A stretch of 24,227 nucleotides of DNA from Saccoglossus kowalevskii (lineage: Eukaryota; Hemichordata; Enteropneusta; Harrimaniidae), in contig NW_003126386.1 of assembly GCF_000003605.2 (NCBI RefSeq), positions 1,025,292 to 1,049,518 on the forward strand, given 5' to 3'. Below, piece by piece: positions 1-10,847 of this stretch; within the stretch, counting starts at the first letter, position 1, and each line of letters begins with the position of its first letter. The notes beneath the pieces are model-generated. The model was not told where the DNA came from. It worked only from the letters and a program-made list of their open reading frames with translations, and made no database searches. Both the position numbers and the translations under genes were made by a program.

Positions 1-507
1 AAACTACTTTGAGATCAATTTAAAAAAAGTCAAAACAAAAAAGTAAAGAACCAGCAACAAGCAGACATAGTGAATGCACGAAGCAATCAGATTCAAAAGG
101 CTTCAACCGCGACGTTTGACCAACAATAACCAGAGCATGTGAATAATAAAGAAAAGGTGCCTTACGGTATCTCCAAACAATGTTTTTTTATTTGTACAAC
201 TGATATTGCAAGCTATATTGGTGTAATTATATGTACGACAATGGCTGTAAGATGGGACAATAACATTGAAATCTGTTTGCCAAAATTTAACTCCATTCAC
301 CATGTGTTGGTCGTGGGAGACATTGTCCATAGAACAACATACTGGTATTCATTCTACCCATGTCAATAGTTAAAGTGGTATGCCTGATAATTTTAGATAA
401 TTAAACAGGGCATGGAGTCACCTAGTACTCGTTGAAGCGATCATATGTAAACCTTTTCATTGGAATGAGTAATGATTGTTGGAAATAAACAACTTTTGAA
501 CACTCAC
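1..507 (-). other. Start of the intron after the ANKRD60-like exon
   Basis: This is intron sequence beginning at the GTGAGT donor (507-502). I looked for the next ankyrin-encoding exon on the minus strand and saw none. A stretch at 166-244 has plausible splice signals at both ends but hits a stop in the required phase. No repeat family seen elsewhere in the window is recognisable here. Confidence 0.6.
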
Positions 508-945
508 CTCGTCAACATTACCGTTCCATGTCGCGTAGAATAGACCGTTCCAACTGACCAGTAACTGGATCCTCAGTGTTTCCGAGTTACGGATATTCTC
601 TCCTATTATCAACTGACTTTCCTCGTCGAGATCAACGCCGTCTAAATAATTCAAAGTGTAAATCTGACCCGGTATACCCGTCACAAGCTCGATCTGTGCT
701 TTTAAGTCAAACACTTTTATCCCGGAAGAAAGATTGGTGAAAGTTGTCAAGTCTTCTGTCGGGAGCTGGACGAACAGCTTCAGTGGCTGTGGCTCGTCAA
801 GCTCGTCATCCATGTCAAATTCCTCTGCGGTCTCACACCGGTATAAGTCACGAACTCCTGTCAACTTGCGATTTATTGCGGGACTGCCTCTCAAACTGCT
901 GTCACTGAAGTGATCATTAGTGGTCCTGTTGCTAACTGACGACAT
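508..945 (-). CDS. ANKRD60: First coding exon of an ANKRD60/ANKUB1-like ubiquitin-like + ankyrin protein (partial)
   Basis: The exon encodes 146 residues. Residues 1-50 are polar and probably disordered, with an acidic stretch at 41-52. Residues about 55-130 resemble a ubiquitin-like fold: KLFVQLP opening strand, a helix around LKAQIELVTGIPG, then YTLNYLDGVDLDEE and LRIQLLVSWNG. From memory, this GIP...LxYLD...DL...W-G pattern fits the ubiquitin-like domain of ANKRD60, and less closely the second such domain of ANKUB1. Ankyrin repeats should follow in exons left of the window. The ATG at 945-943 has G at -3 and an in-frame TGA at 975-973, so it is the likely start. The exon ends GACGAG|GTGAGT, a strong donor in phase 0. 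The open frame running on to 457 is intron read-through. Function is unknown; these proteins are annotated only by domain. I am sure it is a coding exon, less sure which family member it is. Confidence 0.65.
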
Positions 946-1330
946 CTCGATATGTGATTCTCCCTCACCAACTCAAAAGAGAGATACCCAGTACACCAAA
1001 TCAAAACAACATTAAATAATGTCTCCTTTGTATCGAATTGAAAAAAATTAGCAGTGCTTTCGATACGATCGATATGACGGCAGTAACATTACACACGTAA
1101 CAGTTGGCACTGTTCACCAGCTGGCGATGTTTTGAAAACAACGCAAACATACACCAAACGAATTACATACGTACCGACTAAAACCGTGATGCTATGTCAT
1201 TATTGTATGACACAAATCTTGGTTTCTGGCGATTACTGGCATCGTGGCACAAATTGCTGTATAATGACGGCGTTTGTCATCAAATAGCCCCTACAGCACC
1301 ACTATATATATGGACTGTAAATATCTTTTG
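946..1330 (-). promoter_or_regulatory. Candidate 5' UTR/promoter region of the ANKRD60-like gene
   Basis: This stretch lies directly upstream of the start codon and is visibly richer in CpG than the surrounding AT-rich DNA, especially 1060-1290 (for example the TATCGAT/CGATCGTATCG cluster near 1060-1075). That is typical of a TATA-less invertebrate promoter. No clear TATA box or initiator could be fixed on the minus strand. A splice acceptor in the 5' UTR (TCTCTTTTGAG near 973-983) cannot be excluded, so the transcription start may lie further right. Confidence 0.3.
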
Positions 1331-1741
1331 ATATGACCCTTAAAACAACCTGTCACATGGCGCACCTGAAACGAAACATGCCTATTCTGAAAGGAGACTT
1401 ACACAGTGCCGACGATTCCACTTTTAGCTTGACAATATATACGTATTCACCGTCATTCTGCATGATAAAAGCAACATACAGGCATCAAGGGTACATTCGA
1501 GTATTGAATTATTGCTTTATGTTCTTTATTACAATGAATGCTTTATTTGAATAGCGAACAATCTATCCCATAGGCGCCTATGCAAATCTACACTATAAGA
1601 TGCTATTTTAAGATTATATTAATCTCTCCTGCGAGCCACATGTTATCAACACAGGCGGCTATAATTTTCAGAGTCGTTTAAAACATTTTTGCATGAAATG
1701 TCTGAGATATTAACATGCTATTGTCACTATACATTAATACA

Positions 1742-1744
<3 letters not shown>

Positions 1745-1830
<86 letters not shown>
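1745..1830. repeat. (AT)43 microsatellite
   Basis: An uninterrupted AT dinucleotide tract of 86 bases. Reading frames on both strands across it give only Tyr-Ile runs and are not genes. The self-complementary tract could extrude as a cruciform, and its assembled length may be unreliable. Confidence 0.98.
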
Positions 1831-1832
<2 letters not shown>

Positions 1833-4400
1833 ACTCGATTTCAGTTTTGCCGTTCTTGTTCGTATATACACGCCTCCTTTGTTCCAAAGAAATTCTTGTG
1901 TAAATTTGCCAACTTACCCGTATCACAGTATAGATGCTAGTTGCCAAGAAACTGGCGCGCCAGTCTTCTGTCTATGTACAATGTCCCAAATACGGTTTAT
2001 CTTGACAAGTTGAAATCACATGATACGAGAACGCGTATGGAAAACGTTTGCTGTACCAGAATGAACAGTACTACTGAATGTTTCTACTTCCATGCGATAA
2101 CTTTATAATTCATTTCCAAAAATACTTTTGAAACAAAGTTCAAACAAAATGCTACCAGGTAGCGGCGCCGACGGCTATTTGCGTTGTTGTTCAGTATAGC
2201 ACGCCTTACATATCATAAACATACATACATACATATGTATTTAAATTGCTGTTGTGAATGGTTGCTAAGATCGAGCGAACATTCCCACCCCACAACGGCG
2301 AACAAAGTGGTTTAATCTACCGGTACCCAACTTGTCATGGACTCGAATCCGTGCATGTTAAAATAAACTCCATTGTGATTTGGAATGCACCATTTCTAAT
2401 TGGGGTTCGACCCACCCCCTCTGGTTGTCATTCAATCTCAGGTCAAGTACAAGTATTATTTCTTTGCCTCCGACATATTTCCAGCATATTCGAACCCAGT
2501 CTTGTGGAATGCATTCAACACAACCTACGCTACGTAGGCAGGCAAAGCTATGTCATACAAATTACATTCTGTGCTTATATATTAGACTGGTTGCTACTGG
2601 TGACATAATTGCGAAATGGTGAGATATTTCGCGTGCACATCATAATTTCGCAATCAAACAATTATCCGTTAGTTAATGAGTTCCGCCTGTGAGAACACCT
2701 GATAGATAGTCATAGACTCTATACTATGGTTCTGTGCAAGGTAGCGACAGGAGAGTAGCGAGTAGTAGTTTAATTGTGGCGTGTGTATGAATGTTACCAT
2801 ATGCAATCTATACCGGGTACAGGTGATTTACAATTGTATATGGAAGGGCATGATGTGATAAAAATAAAACACACACAAACATAACATATTATTAGTGAAC
2901 TACGACATTAGATGAAATTATTAAATATTCGCAGAATTTTCGCCACACGCGTCCATGCACCTAATAATAAAAGTAATTTGTCATCACTATTTGTAGGGAA
3001 ATTTGAAATTCTTGTTTTGACGGACCAAACTAGACTTCCATGTAGTTTTTAATCAGAACGAATTTATAAGTTGTCCCTCTATATAGTTAGATTGCGTGTA
3101 AAACTGAATGAACGCGAAAATACAAAGAAACGTTTTATTGCGTTCTAAAGTAAAATTTTGACTATCGTTTCTTCCACCACACATTTGCATTCATCCCGTT
3201 TTTTTTGGCAATCTAATTTGGTTAACAACTCAGGAAATTCATTTTATTAAGAAAAACATGAAAAAATAAAAGACCCAATGTGAAAGGCTTATGTTGACAT
3301 ATTGCCATTATTGATGACCCCCTCCTTTAAATCTAGTGAATAAGCTAGTTCCGTTTATTTGAATATTTTGTTTACATATTAGAGAAAATGATGATCCGAT
3401 GATAAAAAATTGCCGACAGTTTGGAACATAACGCGAATACGAACTGCATGTTATTTATTACATTTCTAACTTGCTCGCTATTTCTTTATTAATTTGTTGG
3501 TCTTCACATCGTACATACATAACGTCAGAAGAACTGTATGTTCGTAGACCCTAAGATCATATAATATTATCTAGGGAGCAGATTCTGCAGTTTTAGTTTT
3601 AAGGTAGTTACGACAAAGAACGAACGAACAGATTTTCATGAAGGGCTTTATTTCATGCTCAGTCTACGGTTGTTCGGAAAATTGAAATAAAACATGTGGC
3701 CACTGAACCCCAATTTCGGTAAAAAATATCCATTAAAATGGCGGTTTGGGGGCCATTTACCTTGCGTATGAACAAAACATTTTCTCATATCCCCAAATGT
3801 TGTTCAGTAAAATATAATATGTTATAAGTTATAAGATGGAAATTATGTCACTAATTATTCTGAAAATTCTGTTGAATACTATTTAAATTTAACATAAGTT
3901 GATATGAAATATTTCCAAAAATGCCCATTTGAAAAAAAAAATCAGACATTTATCCTCAAAAAACATATTTTGTATTGGTTAAAAAGCAAGAGTTGATAAA
4001 TTGTGACTAAATCAACAATTTAGAATAAAATACAGGATAGAAGCACTGTGTATCCCTATGCACTACGTTCAATGCCGGCGAACAACTTCAATCACTTCTT
4101 CATCATTTGGTCGGTGACCATTCAAGAAAAAAGAACTTCATATCATATTTTGTTTTCGTTATGATGACGAAAAAAAGATATCTTTCTGCACAAATAAAAT
4201 GAAATAAACAAGTGAATAAATAAATAAATAAACAAATATAAATAAAGTAACCAGTATTGAACATTCTCTGATGTAATAAACATAATTATTCTAATGTGTT
4301 CAAACAAATCAAATAATGCAAATCGTAATATAAATTGGGCTCTACAGATGTCACGGCGTTATACATTACAAATACGTGCTCGAATAAAGCCAGTATCTCA
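1831..4400. other. Intergenic AT-rich DNA, no gene seen
   Basis: No exon with a recognisable product or convincing codon pattern. A 116-codon plus-strand frame at 2258-2608 has no recognisable domain, and I treat it as chance. Around 3735-3762 there is a degraded AAAATGGC...GGCCATTT motif that may be a relic of the palindromic repeat family found at 7247-7440. An AATA-type simple repeat lies at 4214-4247. Confidence 0.6.
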
Positions 4401-4826
4401 TCAAAGACGCAGATTTGAGAAACAACTGTTACAATCGCATAGAGCTGTTTGACAAAACATTATAGAGCTCATCAAATCGATATACCTTGTGACACGAACT
4501 TTGTACTCAAGCCAGGGTCCCGAACATCCAATCCAAGCATAGAAGGTACAGTTGATACGATTGGCTGTGACGGTGATATGCGATGTGTCTGAATGTAAAT
4601 TCAAACCCCGGAATGTAAACACGAGGCATACACTGACTTGTAGCGAGGGCCTCTGTGATAGCGGACCACCGTCACTGTATCGATAAAATTCCCACATTTG
4701 CCAAGTAACCTCCGGTATGTTGTATGTTCCACGACGATGACGACGACGAGTAGACTCGGTTGTCTCAGTGTTATTATGAATGCGATTTGGAACAATAATC
4801 GTATCATAGTACAAACAACATTTCAT
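4401..4826 (-). CDS. Unassigned 141-codon ORF or exon
   Basis: An open minus-strand frame of 141 codons that is less AT-rich than its surroundings. I do not recognise it. Residues 30-38 are arginine-rich (TRRRHRRGT), followed by WQMWEFYRY. Then come three stretches of alternating hydrophobic residues (LQVSVCLVFTF, SHITVTANRINCTFYAW, WLEYKVRVT) that could be beta strands. A plausible donor, ACAAG|GTATAT, lies at about 4480, so the real coding part may end there and the last 25 or so codons may be intron. An in-frame TGA sits 12 bases upstream of the ATG, and no strong acceptor is obvious. It could be an exon of an unrelated minus-strand gene, part of a degraded mobile element, or chance. Confidence 0.25.
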   Translation of the reverse strand: MKCCLYYDTIIVPNRIHNNTETTESTRRRHRRGTYNIPEVTWQMWEFYRYSDGGPLSQRPSLQVSVCLVFTFRGLNLHSDTSHITVTANRINCTFYAWIGCSGPWLEYKVRVTRYIDLMSSIMFCQTALCDCNSCFSNLRL

Positions 4827-4944
4827 GTAGTAGTATCACGGAAAAAAAAACTGAATACATAAATTTAGGAATTGAATCCTCTTTTTTATATAGTTCATCC
4901 ACATCATACTGTCACACACAATATATCACAACCACACTTTGTCA

Positions 4945-5587
4945 CTAGAGGGCGCTACGTATTAAAAAGGCTTACTATCTTGATATTTAGTTGCTCGATT
5001 TCTTTTACACAATTACTGGGTTTTTGATAGCAAAACATTGAACTTGTAAAATCCACAACCCCGACCTCTATTCTAAGACAAATTTATCAATTCAATTTCA
5101 TAATTTCACCAGGATCTAGATTTGTACTCCAACGAACACAAGCACAACAAAATACCAACATCCAACTTTATTCCGTAACTGACAATATATCAATGCTTGT
5201 AAATGTTGACACTTCAGAACAGACTTCGTGCTCCAAGTGTGAATTACAAGTAATGTATGCTTCATGGCAAACATCAACCAGAGATATTGTATTGATAACG
5301 CATTCATTATTGATTATTCGCTGGTTTTTAATTTCCCTATTCACGTGAAATTGTAGAATAACAATAGAACTCATTGTTCCCCTGCCCGTAAACTTTAAGC
5401 TCAGTGAAATTGCCCAAAACATCAAAATAGTGAAATTAAATGTCATTGAAAATAAATTACACAAAATAGCATCATTTTTATTTAAATAAATCACGCTAAA
5501 ACGTGTAAACATTTACTAATATAATAGGTATGCGAAATTGAAAGAAGTACAAATCGGACTTAAATTTAAAGCAACAACGCCCTCTAG
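4945..5587. mobile_element. Putative element bounded by CTAGAGGGCG inverted ends
   Basis: CTAGAGGGCG at 4945-4954 is matched by its exact reverse complement at 5578-5587. Inward homology stops after about ten bases, so this may be two unrelated element ends rather than one element. No transposase is encoded between them. A degraded copy of another short repeat (about 5290-5470) lies inside. Confidence 0.35.
5290..5470 (+). repeat. Degraded copy 1 of a 207-bp MITE-like family
   Basis: Matches the complete copy at 10205-10411. Shared segments include CTGGTTTTTAA near 5321, AACTCATTG near 5369, and the run AAAACATCAAAATAGTGAAATT near 5418-5439. The ends are worn, so the boundaries are approximate. 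Confidence 0.6.
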
Positions 5588-5913
5588 TATCACTGCAACC
5601 ACACACCTGGGTGTTTGAACATAGACCCTGAAAAGGTCTATGATTTAAACGATCTTACAAATGGAATTAAGATACCAAGAAATACCAACACAACGATTAC
5701 TAACAATTTATACATTGTCTACAAATATTGGAAATATCAGAATAATAGCGAGATTTTTTATTTTTATGTTTTCACCCCTTCCATTTATCTAATTTATAAT
5801 CACGGCCCAGAGTAGGGTTTGCCGAACATGATTGTTGAGTTATTGACAAGCGCACATTCACGATCGAAAAAAAAAACAATCCCGTGAAAAACATCTGCGA
5901 ATCGGTGGAGTCA
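5588..5913. other. Intergenic, nothing recognised
   Basis: AT-rich sequence with short chance reading frames only. No repeat or exon was recognised. Confidence 0.5.
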
Positions 5914-6948
5914 ATAAAGAGCGCCCTCAGCATTTGGTATGTCTGAAAGCAGCATTTCACTTGTTTTTTGGGTTACTAGTATTTGTATTCACATTGAGAT
6001 TGACAGCACACCAACACATGGTACTTATTATTGAGATATGTTTACATAACTCTCCAAAACGTACTTTATTTACCGTAAATAAATCAGACCTAAAAACGGA
6101 CACATAGGACGTCAGTGATATCAATGGCATAGAGAGCACTAAATGAATCCTGGGTAGTGGACATATTACTAGTATTCCATTTTCATCCACACCACACAAT
6201 TATCAGAAGGAGTTAGCACCGGAAGGTAGATATCATATGTCCCAAAATGGTATGGATGAGAATGACGTGAAACAGAAGCCAACCAACAACCAAACAGATA
6301 AGCATCACTTGGCACTGTAGTCCTTAATAGTCCATAACGTCTACCTTTGACACTACCCACCAAGCTATGTTTGCACTGATTGGATACTCTAGCCCCAGAC
6401 AATAAGCAACATGACCGTCCAACCGATTATCAATGCATTGCAAAGCAGCATTACAGGCGAGCAAACAAATACTGACATTTCAAATATATAGTATATATAA
6501 AGGAAGGACCTTACACTAAAATAGGAATTGTTCGGGACTTTTATACACATTTACTCTCATACATTTTCCAGAATTGTATACAGATCATGTATCAAAGTTG
6601 TTACATGCTGCTTATTAAGCTATTTAGAACTCAATGTTCGTCATTGCATTTTGGGATATATCATTGTACGATTTGTGTTAGACCATGAATATTCATGCGT
6701 TGATCATTATTTGAAAGGGCAACTGAGATTTTGACAATAATATAAATATATAAATAATGAATGCTACAAAATCATGGGTAACTTTATCATCTCAGTCATA
6801 TCACAGCATTGCTTCATATACAATAAAACATAGATCAATACGCGAATGAAGAATTCCTAAACGTCATTTTGGGCTCACAAATGCACGCTTCTTTTGGAGA
6901 TGTGAACGACAAATATGACATCTCACACAGCCAGAGGGCGCTCTTTAT
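5914..6948. mobile_element. 1.03-kb segment bounded by a 15-bp perfect inverted repeat
   Basis: ATAAAGAGCGCCCTC at 5914-5928 is exactly reverse-complemented at 6934-6948. The GAGGGCGC core is shared with the pair at 4945/5587 but points the other way relative to the segment. The interior has no recognisable transposase; a 77-codon minus frame at 6169-6402 has no domain I know. A non-autonomous DNA element or two independent ends are both possible. Confidence 0.4.
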
Positions 6949-7240
6949 CAAAAACAAGTCATTATTAATGACCCAGTCCTCGTCCAAAATTTTGTGATCT
7001 GACATATCAATTTGATGCTGATGAAGTCATTGAGATTAGATTGAAACCATTAATAGGAGATGGAATTGTAAAAAAATATGATTTAGTGCTTTTACACGAC
7101 GAGAAATGGACATTGGGCAGTCATATTGAATTAAATTACAAAAATAATGTATCTATTGGTATACTGTCTTTGTACAAAATTTAAACAGAAATGTTCATTG
7201 CATTCATGGGAAAGTATGCATGGGTATATGGGTATCATGA
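6949..7240. other. Intergenic, nothing recognised
   Basis: AT-rich sequence between two repeat-bearing segments, with no coding signal. Confidence 0.5.
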
Positions 7241-7246
7241 AAAACA

Positions 7247-7580
7247 AAATGGCCACCAGTCAGCCATATTAGTTTGAATCACAGAAAAAATATGACGTGC
7301 ACCTATAACCAAATATGTATGATCATCATACCAAGTTTGATACAAATCGGCCCAGTCATCTCTCAGAAACAGCTGCGGACACGTTTAGGTATCAGAAATA
7401 GCAAATTTTACATCTAAAATGGCTGCCAGTCGGCCATTTTTGCTCCGATCATGAAGTAACTTGACACGCATATGTAAGACATTATGTATTGTCTTTATGT
7501 AAAGTTTGAACGAAATCCGTCAATGGGTGTCCAAGATATAACTCCGGGCGTACGTATGGATGGACGGACGGAACAAACTC
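7247..7580 (+). repeat. Two tandem modules of an AAAATGGC palindromic dispersed repeat ending in a GGAC tract
   Basis: Each module starts with a near-palindrome, AAAATGGC..CAGTC.GCCATTTT (7247-7270 and 7417-7440). Each then carries an AAGTTTGA..AAATC.G segment (7333-7350 and 7502-7519). The second module runs into GGATGGACGGACGGAAC at 7558-7574. Related copies are at 11024, 13562 and 13663. The layout resembles widespread invertebrate dispersed repeats that end in GGAC runs. The 98-codon frame at 7484-7780 overlaps this repeat and is not a gene. Confidence 0.7.
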
Positions 7581-7834
7581 AAATTAATAGTTATCGTTTT
7601 CGGACTTCGCTGTGCTTAAAGCGAGACCGTCGTCACCTACGCATGTGTCAGGCGACCATAGTATGTCATTGTTTACAAACAAGCATCTACCCACAAGCCG
7701 TTGCATTTTTAGTGTGTGTTGTTATCGCCGCTTGGGACTCAATTCCCCCGTGTACGCTGGTGACAACACTCCCGCTTTAACATAGATGTAATATGCAGTG
7801 AACAAAACAGGACAGGTAATTCAATAAAAGCAAG
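7581..7834. other. Spacer between the dispersed repeat and the SPTLC2 3' flank
   Basis: A slightly less AT-rich stretch with no recognisable product. It may be the rest of the dispersed-repeat insertion, because its composition differs from the DNA to its right. Confidence 0.35.
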
Positions 7835-7840
7835 TTTATT
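7835..7840 (-). terminator. Candidate distal polyadenylation signal of SPTLC2
   Basis: TTTATT on the plus strand gives AATAAA on the minus strand. It is followed downstream by a T/GT-rich stretch (TGTCCTGTTTTGTTC, 7817-7803). The low-repeat AT-rich DNA between here and the SPTLC2 stop would suit a very long 3' UTR. This is inference only; closer signals exist, for example at 10842-10847. Confidence 0.2.
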
Positions 7841-9501
7841 TTTTTTCTAATTTTACATTTTTTTGATGAGAAATAACCCTTGATTAATATAATACAGCAT
7901 AATAGGGCAACAATGACTTTGAAGACTCAAACAGCTACAAACAGTTCAAGGTTTGTTTTTATTACAAATAAACTTGCATCAAAATGTTACTACTTGTTTA
8001 ACAAACAATACACACAGTGATTAATATATACATGAGTGGTGTTTAAAAGGAGCCAGATAAAACAAAATTCAGAAAAAAAAAATACAGATATTAATAATTC
8101 CATAACAGTTCTAAAAGCAAAACAGATATGATTTGGATTAGAAATTGCCAACTGGGAGCAATGAGCTTTAATTCTTAGCTCCTAAGGAAACAATCACGAG
8201 GATAACTTGCTCTTTCGGCTGTGCATTATTCCACCATCATGAAACCCCCCAATAAATCCATAATGTGATTCATATTTATAGCATACTTACTACCCTAAGG
8301 TAAGAACAGATATAATCTATATATATGAACGTATTTGTGGGTTTCTATGCAATATGTAATTCTCTAATCTTGAAATTAAAGTGAAACATGCCCACTGGTA
8401 GCTTTATTATTTCTGCTAAGGTTTTTCATTAGTAATGTTTGAATCAGCGACAATCACATAAACACAACATTAGTGTGTCAATTGCCATCTTGCAAAGAAG
8501 GATAGAGTTCATAGAGTGTCTCACGTTTACAAATTATCAATAAAAGTGGATGAAAATCATGTTTTATAAATGAAATTAGAAAAACAAAAATCATTTCAAA
8601 CTGATAGTACTGGTAATTTCAAGAACTAAATTAGAATGGTTTTCAAAAATACATACTTAATGTGATACGCTTGTAATATTAAAACTAAGAAAAATTGAAT
8701 ATTGAAAATAAAAACCAAAATAACTAATGCTTGATACAACCCTTACTGGGTGTGGATCATTATATTAAGTGTTGGTGGTCAAATAATATGAACAGTATTT
8801 TGTAGCATTTTCCTCTTCACTTCAATTCATGTACATATGTGAGGATTCATTTATCTTGAAAATTGTTGTATTAAATTGAAATAACTAGTACCCCAACCAT
8901 CATATCCAGGATAATGTCAGACTGAAAACAAAAGCACTTGAATCACTATAGTTCGTAATAATTGTGGAGAGAAAGAACCACCCCATCACCAAGTTCACAC
9001 CTATCTATATGAGACATCAAAAAAACCCATAAATGATATTCAGAAAAGTTTGGCAAGTCATTTTAACATAGCACAAACTATTGGGATGGAGTCAAGACAT
9101 CACACTTATAAGGTCTATATACAGGTATTAAATAAAAACTACATATCTCATAGCACCATTAAAAATGATCGCAAGTTTTAAAAGTTGTGTTGTAATATTT
9201 CAAATTGACACAGTAGTTGAGAAGACATCATTCATTCTTCTAGGAGAAAATGCCGAGCTTGAAAATTGTGGCCAATTATTAATTTTGTTTCATCAAAACT
9301 TGATTTAGGCAGCAGGGAGTGTATAAAGTGTAAGATCACAGTTTGGAGCAGTTACAGACTGTAGTTTATAGCAGGGCTTTGAACAATGAATGCAAACTAA
9401 GGGTGTAATTATTCAAATATTATTTTAGAAAATTGATAAGCTAGTATAAATTATTATCAGTATTGTAACGGTAAATAACATTGAGACAAGTACTTCTTTT
9501 A
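7841..9501. other. AT-rich low-repeat DNA, possible distal 3' UTR of SPTLC2
   Basis: No open frame of note and no repeat family from elsewhere in the window. The uniform AT-rich texture with scattered AATAAA-type hexamers on the minus strand (for example 8403-8408) fits either a long 3' UTR or plain intergenic DNA. Confidence 0.35.
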
Positions 9502-9558
9502 GGGTGGGATGGGGTGAGGTGGGTTGTGGGGGTGGGGATAAGGCTAAGGTGGGGGTGG
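9502..9558 (+). other. G-rich tract with G-quadruplex potential
   Basis: The plus strand has successive runs of three to five G separated by one to six bases (GGGTGGGATGGGG...GGG...GGGGG.GGGG), then further GG/GGGGG runs. At least four G-runs with short loops meet the usual quadruplex pattern. It stands out sharply from the AT-rich surroundings. In an SPTLC2 transcript the same stretch would be C-rich. Confidence 0.75.
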
Positions 9559-9930
9559 TTATTTACATGTTGCACATCTATGACAGTTACAATACTGCAT
9601 GGTTGGCTACTGAAAGTGCCAACACAAAATGACTTAAAAAGAAAAATATAGAAAACAATTAACAAAAGAGGAAGACAAAAAACGATTCAAGTTGAAAGTT
9701 GGCATCATAAAACAATGGAAGCTTGCAAGTTGAAGCACTGATAAGAAAATAATTACAAACGATCTGCTCCAATTACTTAGATTCTTATATATACATGTAC
9801 ACGTGTCCGACCAGAGACAAGAGACAATATTGTCGTTAGTCCAAACTAACTAACGGTGAGAGTTTAGTGTCTGTGGCATTCAATGGTGCATAGATGAGAA
9901 GACTTTACTGCAAATGGATAACAAAGTTGA

Positions 9931-10125
9931 ATGAAAGAATCTGGGTTTAAAGCTGCAACTTGTATGCACACTAGCATTACAGGTGACACCAACAGTGTGA
10001 TAGAAAGTGAGATTATTCAGAGTGAGCCCTCTGGTGGTGAAAATGGAAAATCCTTAGTCAATAAAATACTCAAAAATGTGACTGATTTAAAAAAAAAAGA
10101 GTCAACAAATAAAGATGTAGAATGA
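9931..10125 (+). CDS. Weak 64-codon ORF, unassigned
   Basis: A plus-strand frame with a polar, lysine- and serine-rich product ending in KKKESTNKDVE. No domain, promoter or splice signal supports it, and it overlaps the 3' flank of SPTLC2 in antisense. Probably chance; listed because its residue composition is not obviously low-complexity. Confidence 0.1.
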   Translation: MKESGFKAATCMHTSITGDTNSVIESEIIQSEPSGGENGKSLVNKILKNVTDLKKKESTNKDVE

Positions 10126-10204
10126 ATGTATCATTTGCATTGACTGTCGGTTAATTAGTAAAATTGTGTAAGTAGGGGTGCTCCAACCTGAGCAAAGAAA
10201 TACT

Positions 10205-10411
10205 TACTGTAAACATATTAATTATTTACTGGTTTTTAACTTAGCTATTTTTGCTGATTAGTACAATTCACTGAATTAAATCATTATGAACATGTAGAAT
10301 GACAACATAACTCATTGATTTTCCACTGTTTGTGAAGTTAAATCCAATGAAATTACTCAAAACATCAAAATAGTGAAATTACATGCCAGGAATAATAATG
10401 GTTTAACAGTA
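10205..10411 (+). mobile_element. Complete 207-bp MITE-like element (family 2) with TA flanks
   Basis: Begins TACTGTAAAC..ATTAATTATT and ends AATAATAATGGTTTAACAGTA, which are imperfect inverted copies of each other. The outermost TA on both sides fits a TA target duplication of the Tc1/mariner type. No coding capacity. Partial relatives are at about 5290-5470 and 20126-20204. Confidence 0.6.
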
Positions 10412-10841
10412 TTATATTTCCATATAATCCAAAACATGTCTGTTTTCCAGACTTTTCCAACTATCACAAAATTATCACAATTACACAGAATCAATTTTAA
10501 CAGTGTTTAATTTCCGGGCAACGAATACAAGGTTGTACCATGCAAGCAGAAAAAAAAAAAAACAAGAAAAAATATTAATTTATACATATTTACATTTAAT
10601 TTTTTAAATCAAACTACAATCCATGAATAAACGTAAACCATCTTCCTTCTGATTCACATTCCGACATGCAATAGTAGTGTATAAGAAGCACATTATAATA
10701 ATATCCTTACACAAACTTATCTGAAACTCAGCGTTGGTGTGAGCATGTTGTACACAGACACATTTTGCTACATCTCTTCATATCCTTGTTTAAAAAATTT
10801 AAACAATGTGGTACCTTAGAGATGGCAGTCCGTTGGCATGG

Positions 10842-10847
10842 TTTATT
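10842..10847 (-). terminator. First canonical AATAAA downstream of the SPTLC2 stop
   Basis: Reading left from the stop codon at 11706, this is the first AATAAA on the minus strand that I could find, giving a 3' UTR of about 0.86 kb. That UTR would contain repeat sequence (11024-11465). Variant hexamers nearer the stop cannot be excluded. Confidence 0.3.

Noticed and set aside
166-244. Possible next exon of the ANKRD60-like gene with good acceptor and donor
   Set aside because: The preceding exon ends in phase 0, and in that phase this stretch hits a stop after five codons. The open phase shows no ankyrin features.
1678-1947. Long open frames on both strands across the AT repeat
   Set aside because: They exist only because an AT dinucleotide run contains no stop codon in those frames.
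2258-2608. 116-codon plus-strand ORF
   Set aside because: No domain, no coding-like composition and no splice or promoter support.
6486-6500. TATATATAAAGG, a TATA-box-like sequence on the plus strand
   Set aside because: No gene begins downstream of it, and AT-rich DNA produces such matches often.
7484-7780. 98-codon plus ORF
   Set aside because: Its first third is the dispersed repeat with the GGAC tract, and no protein family is recognisable.
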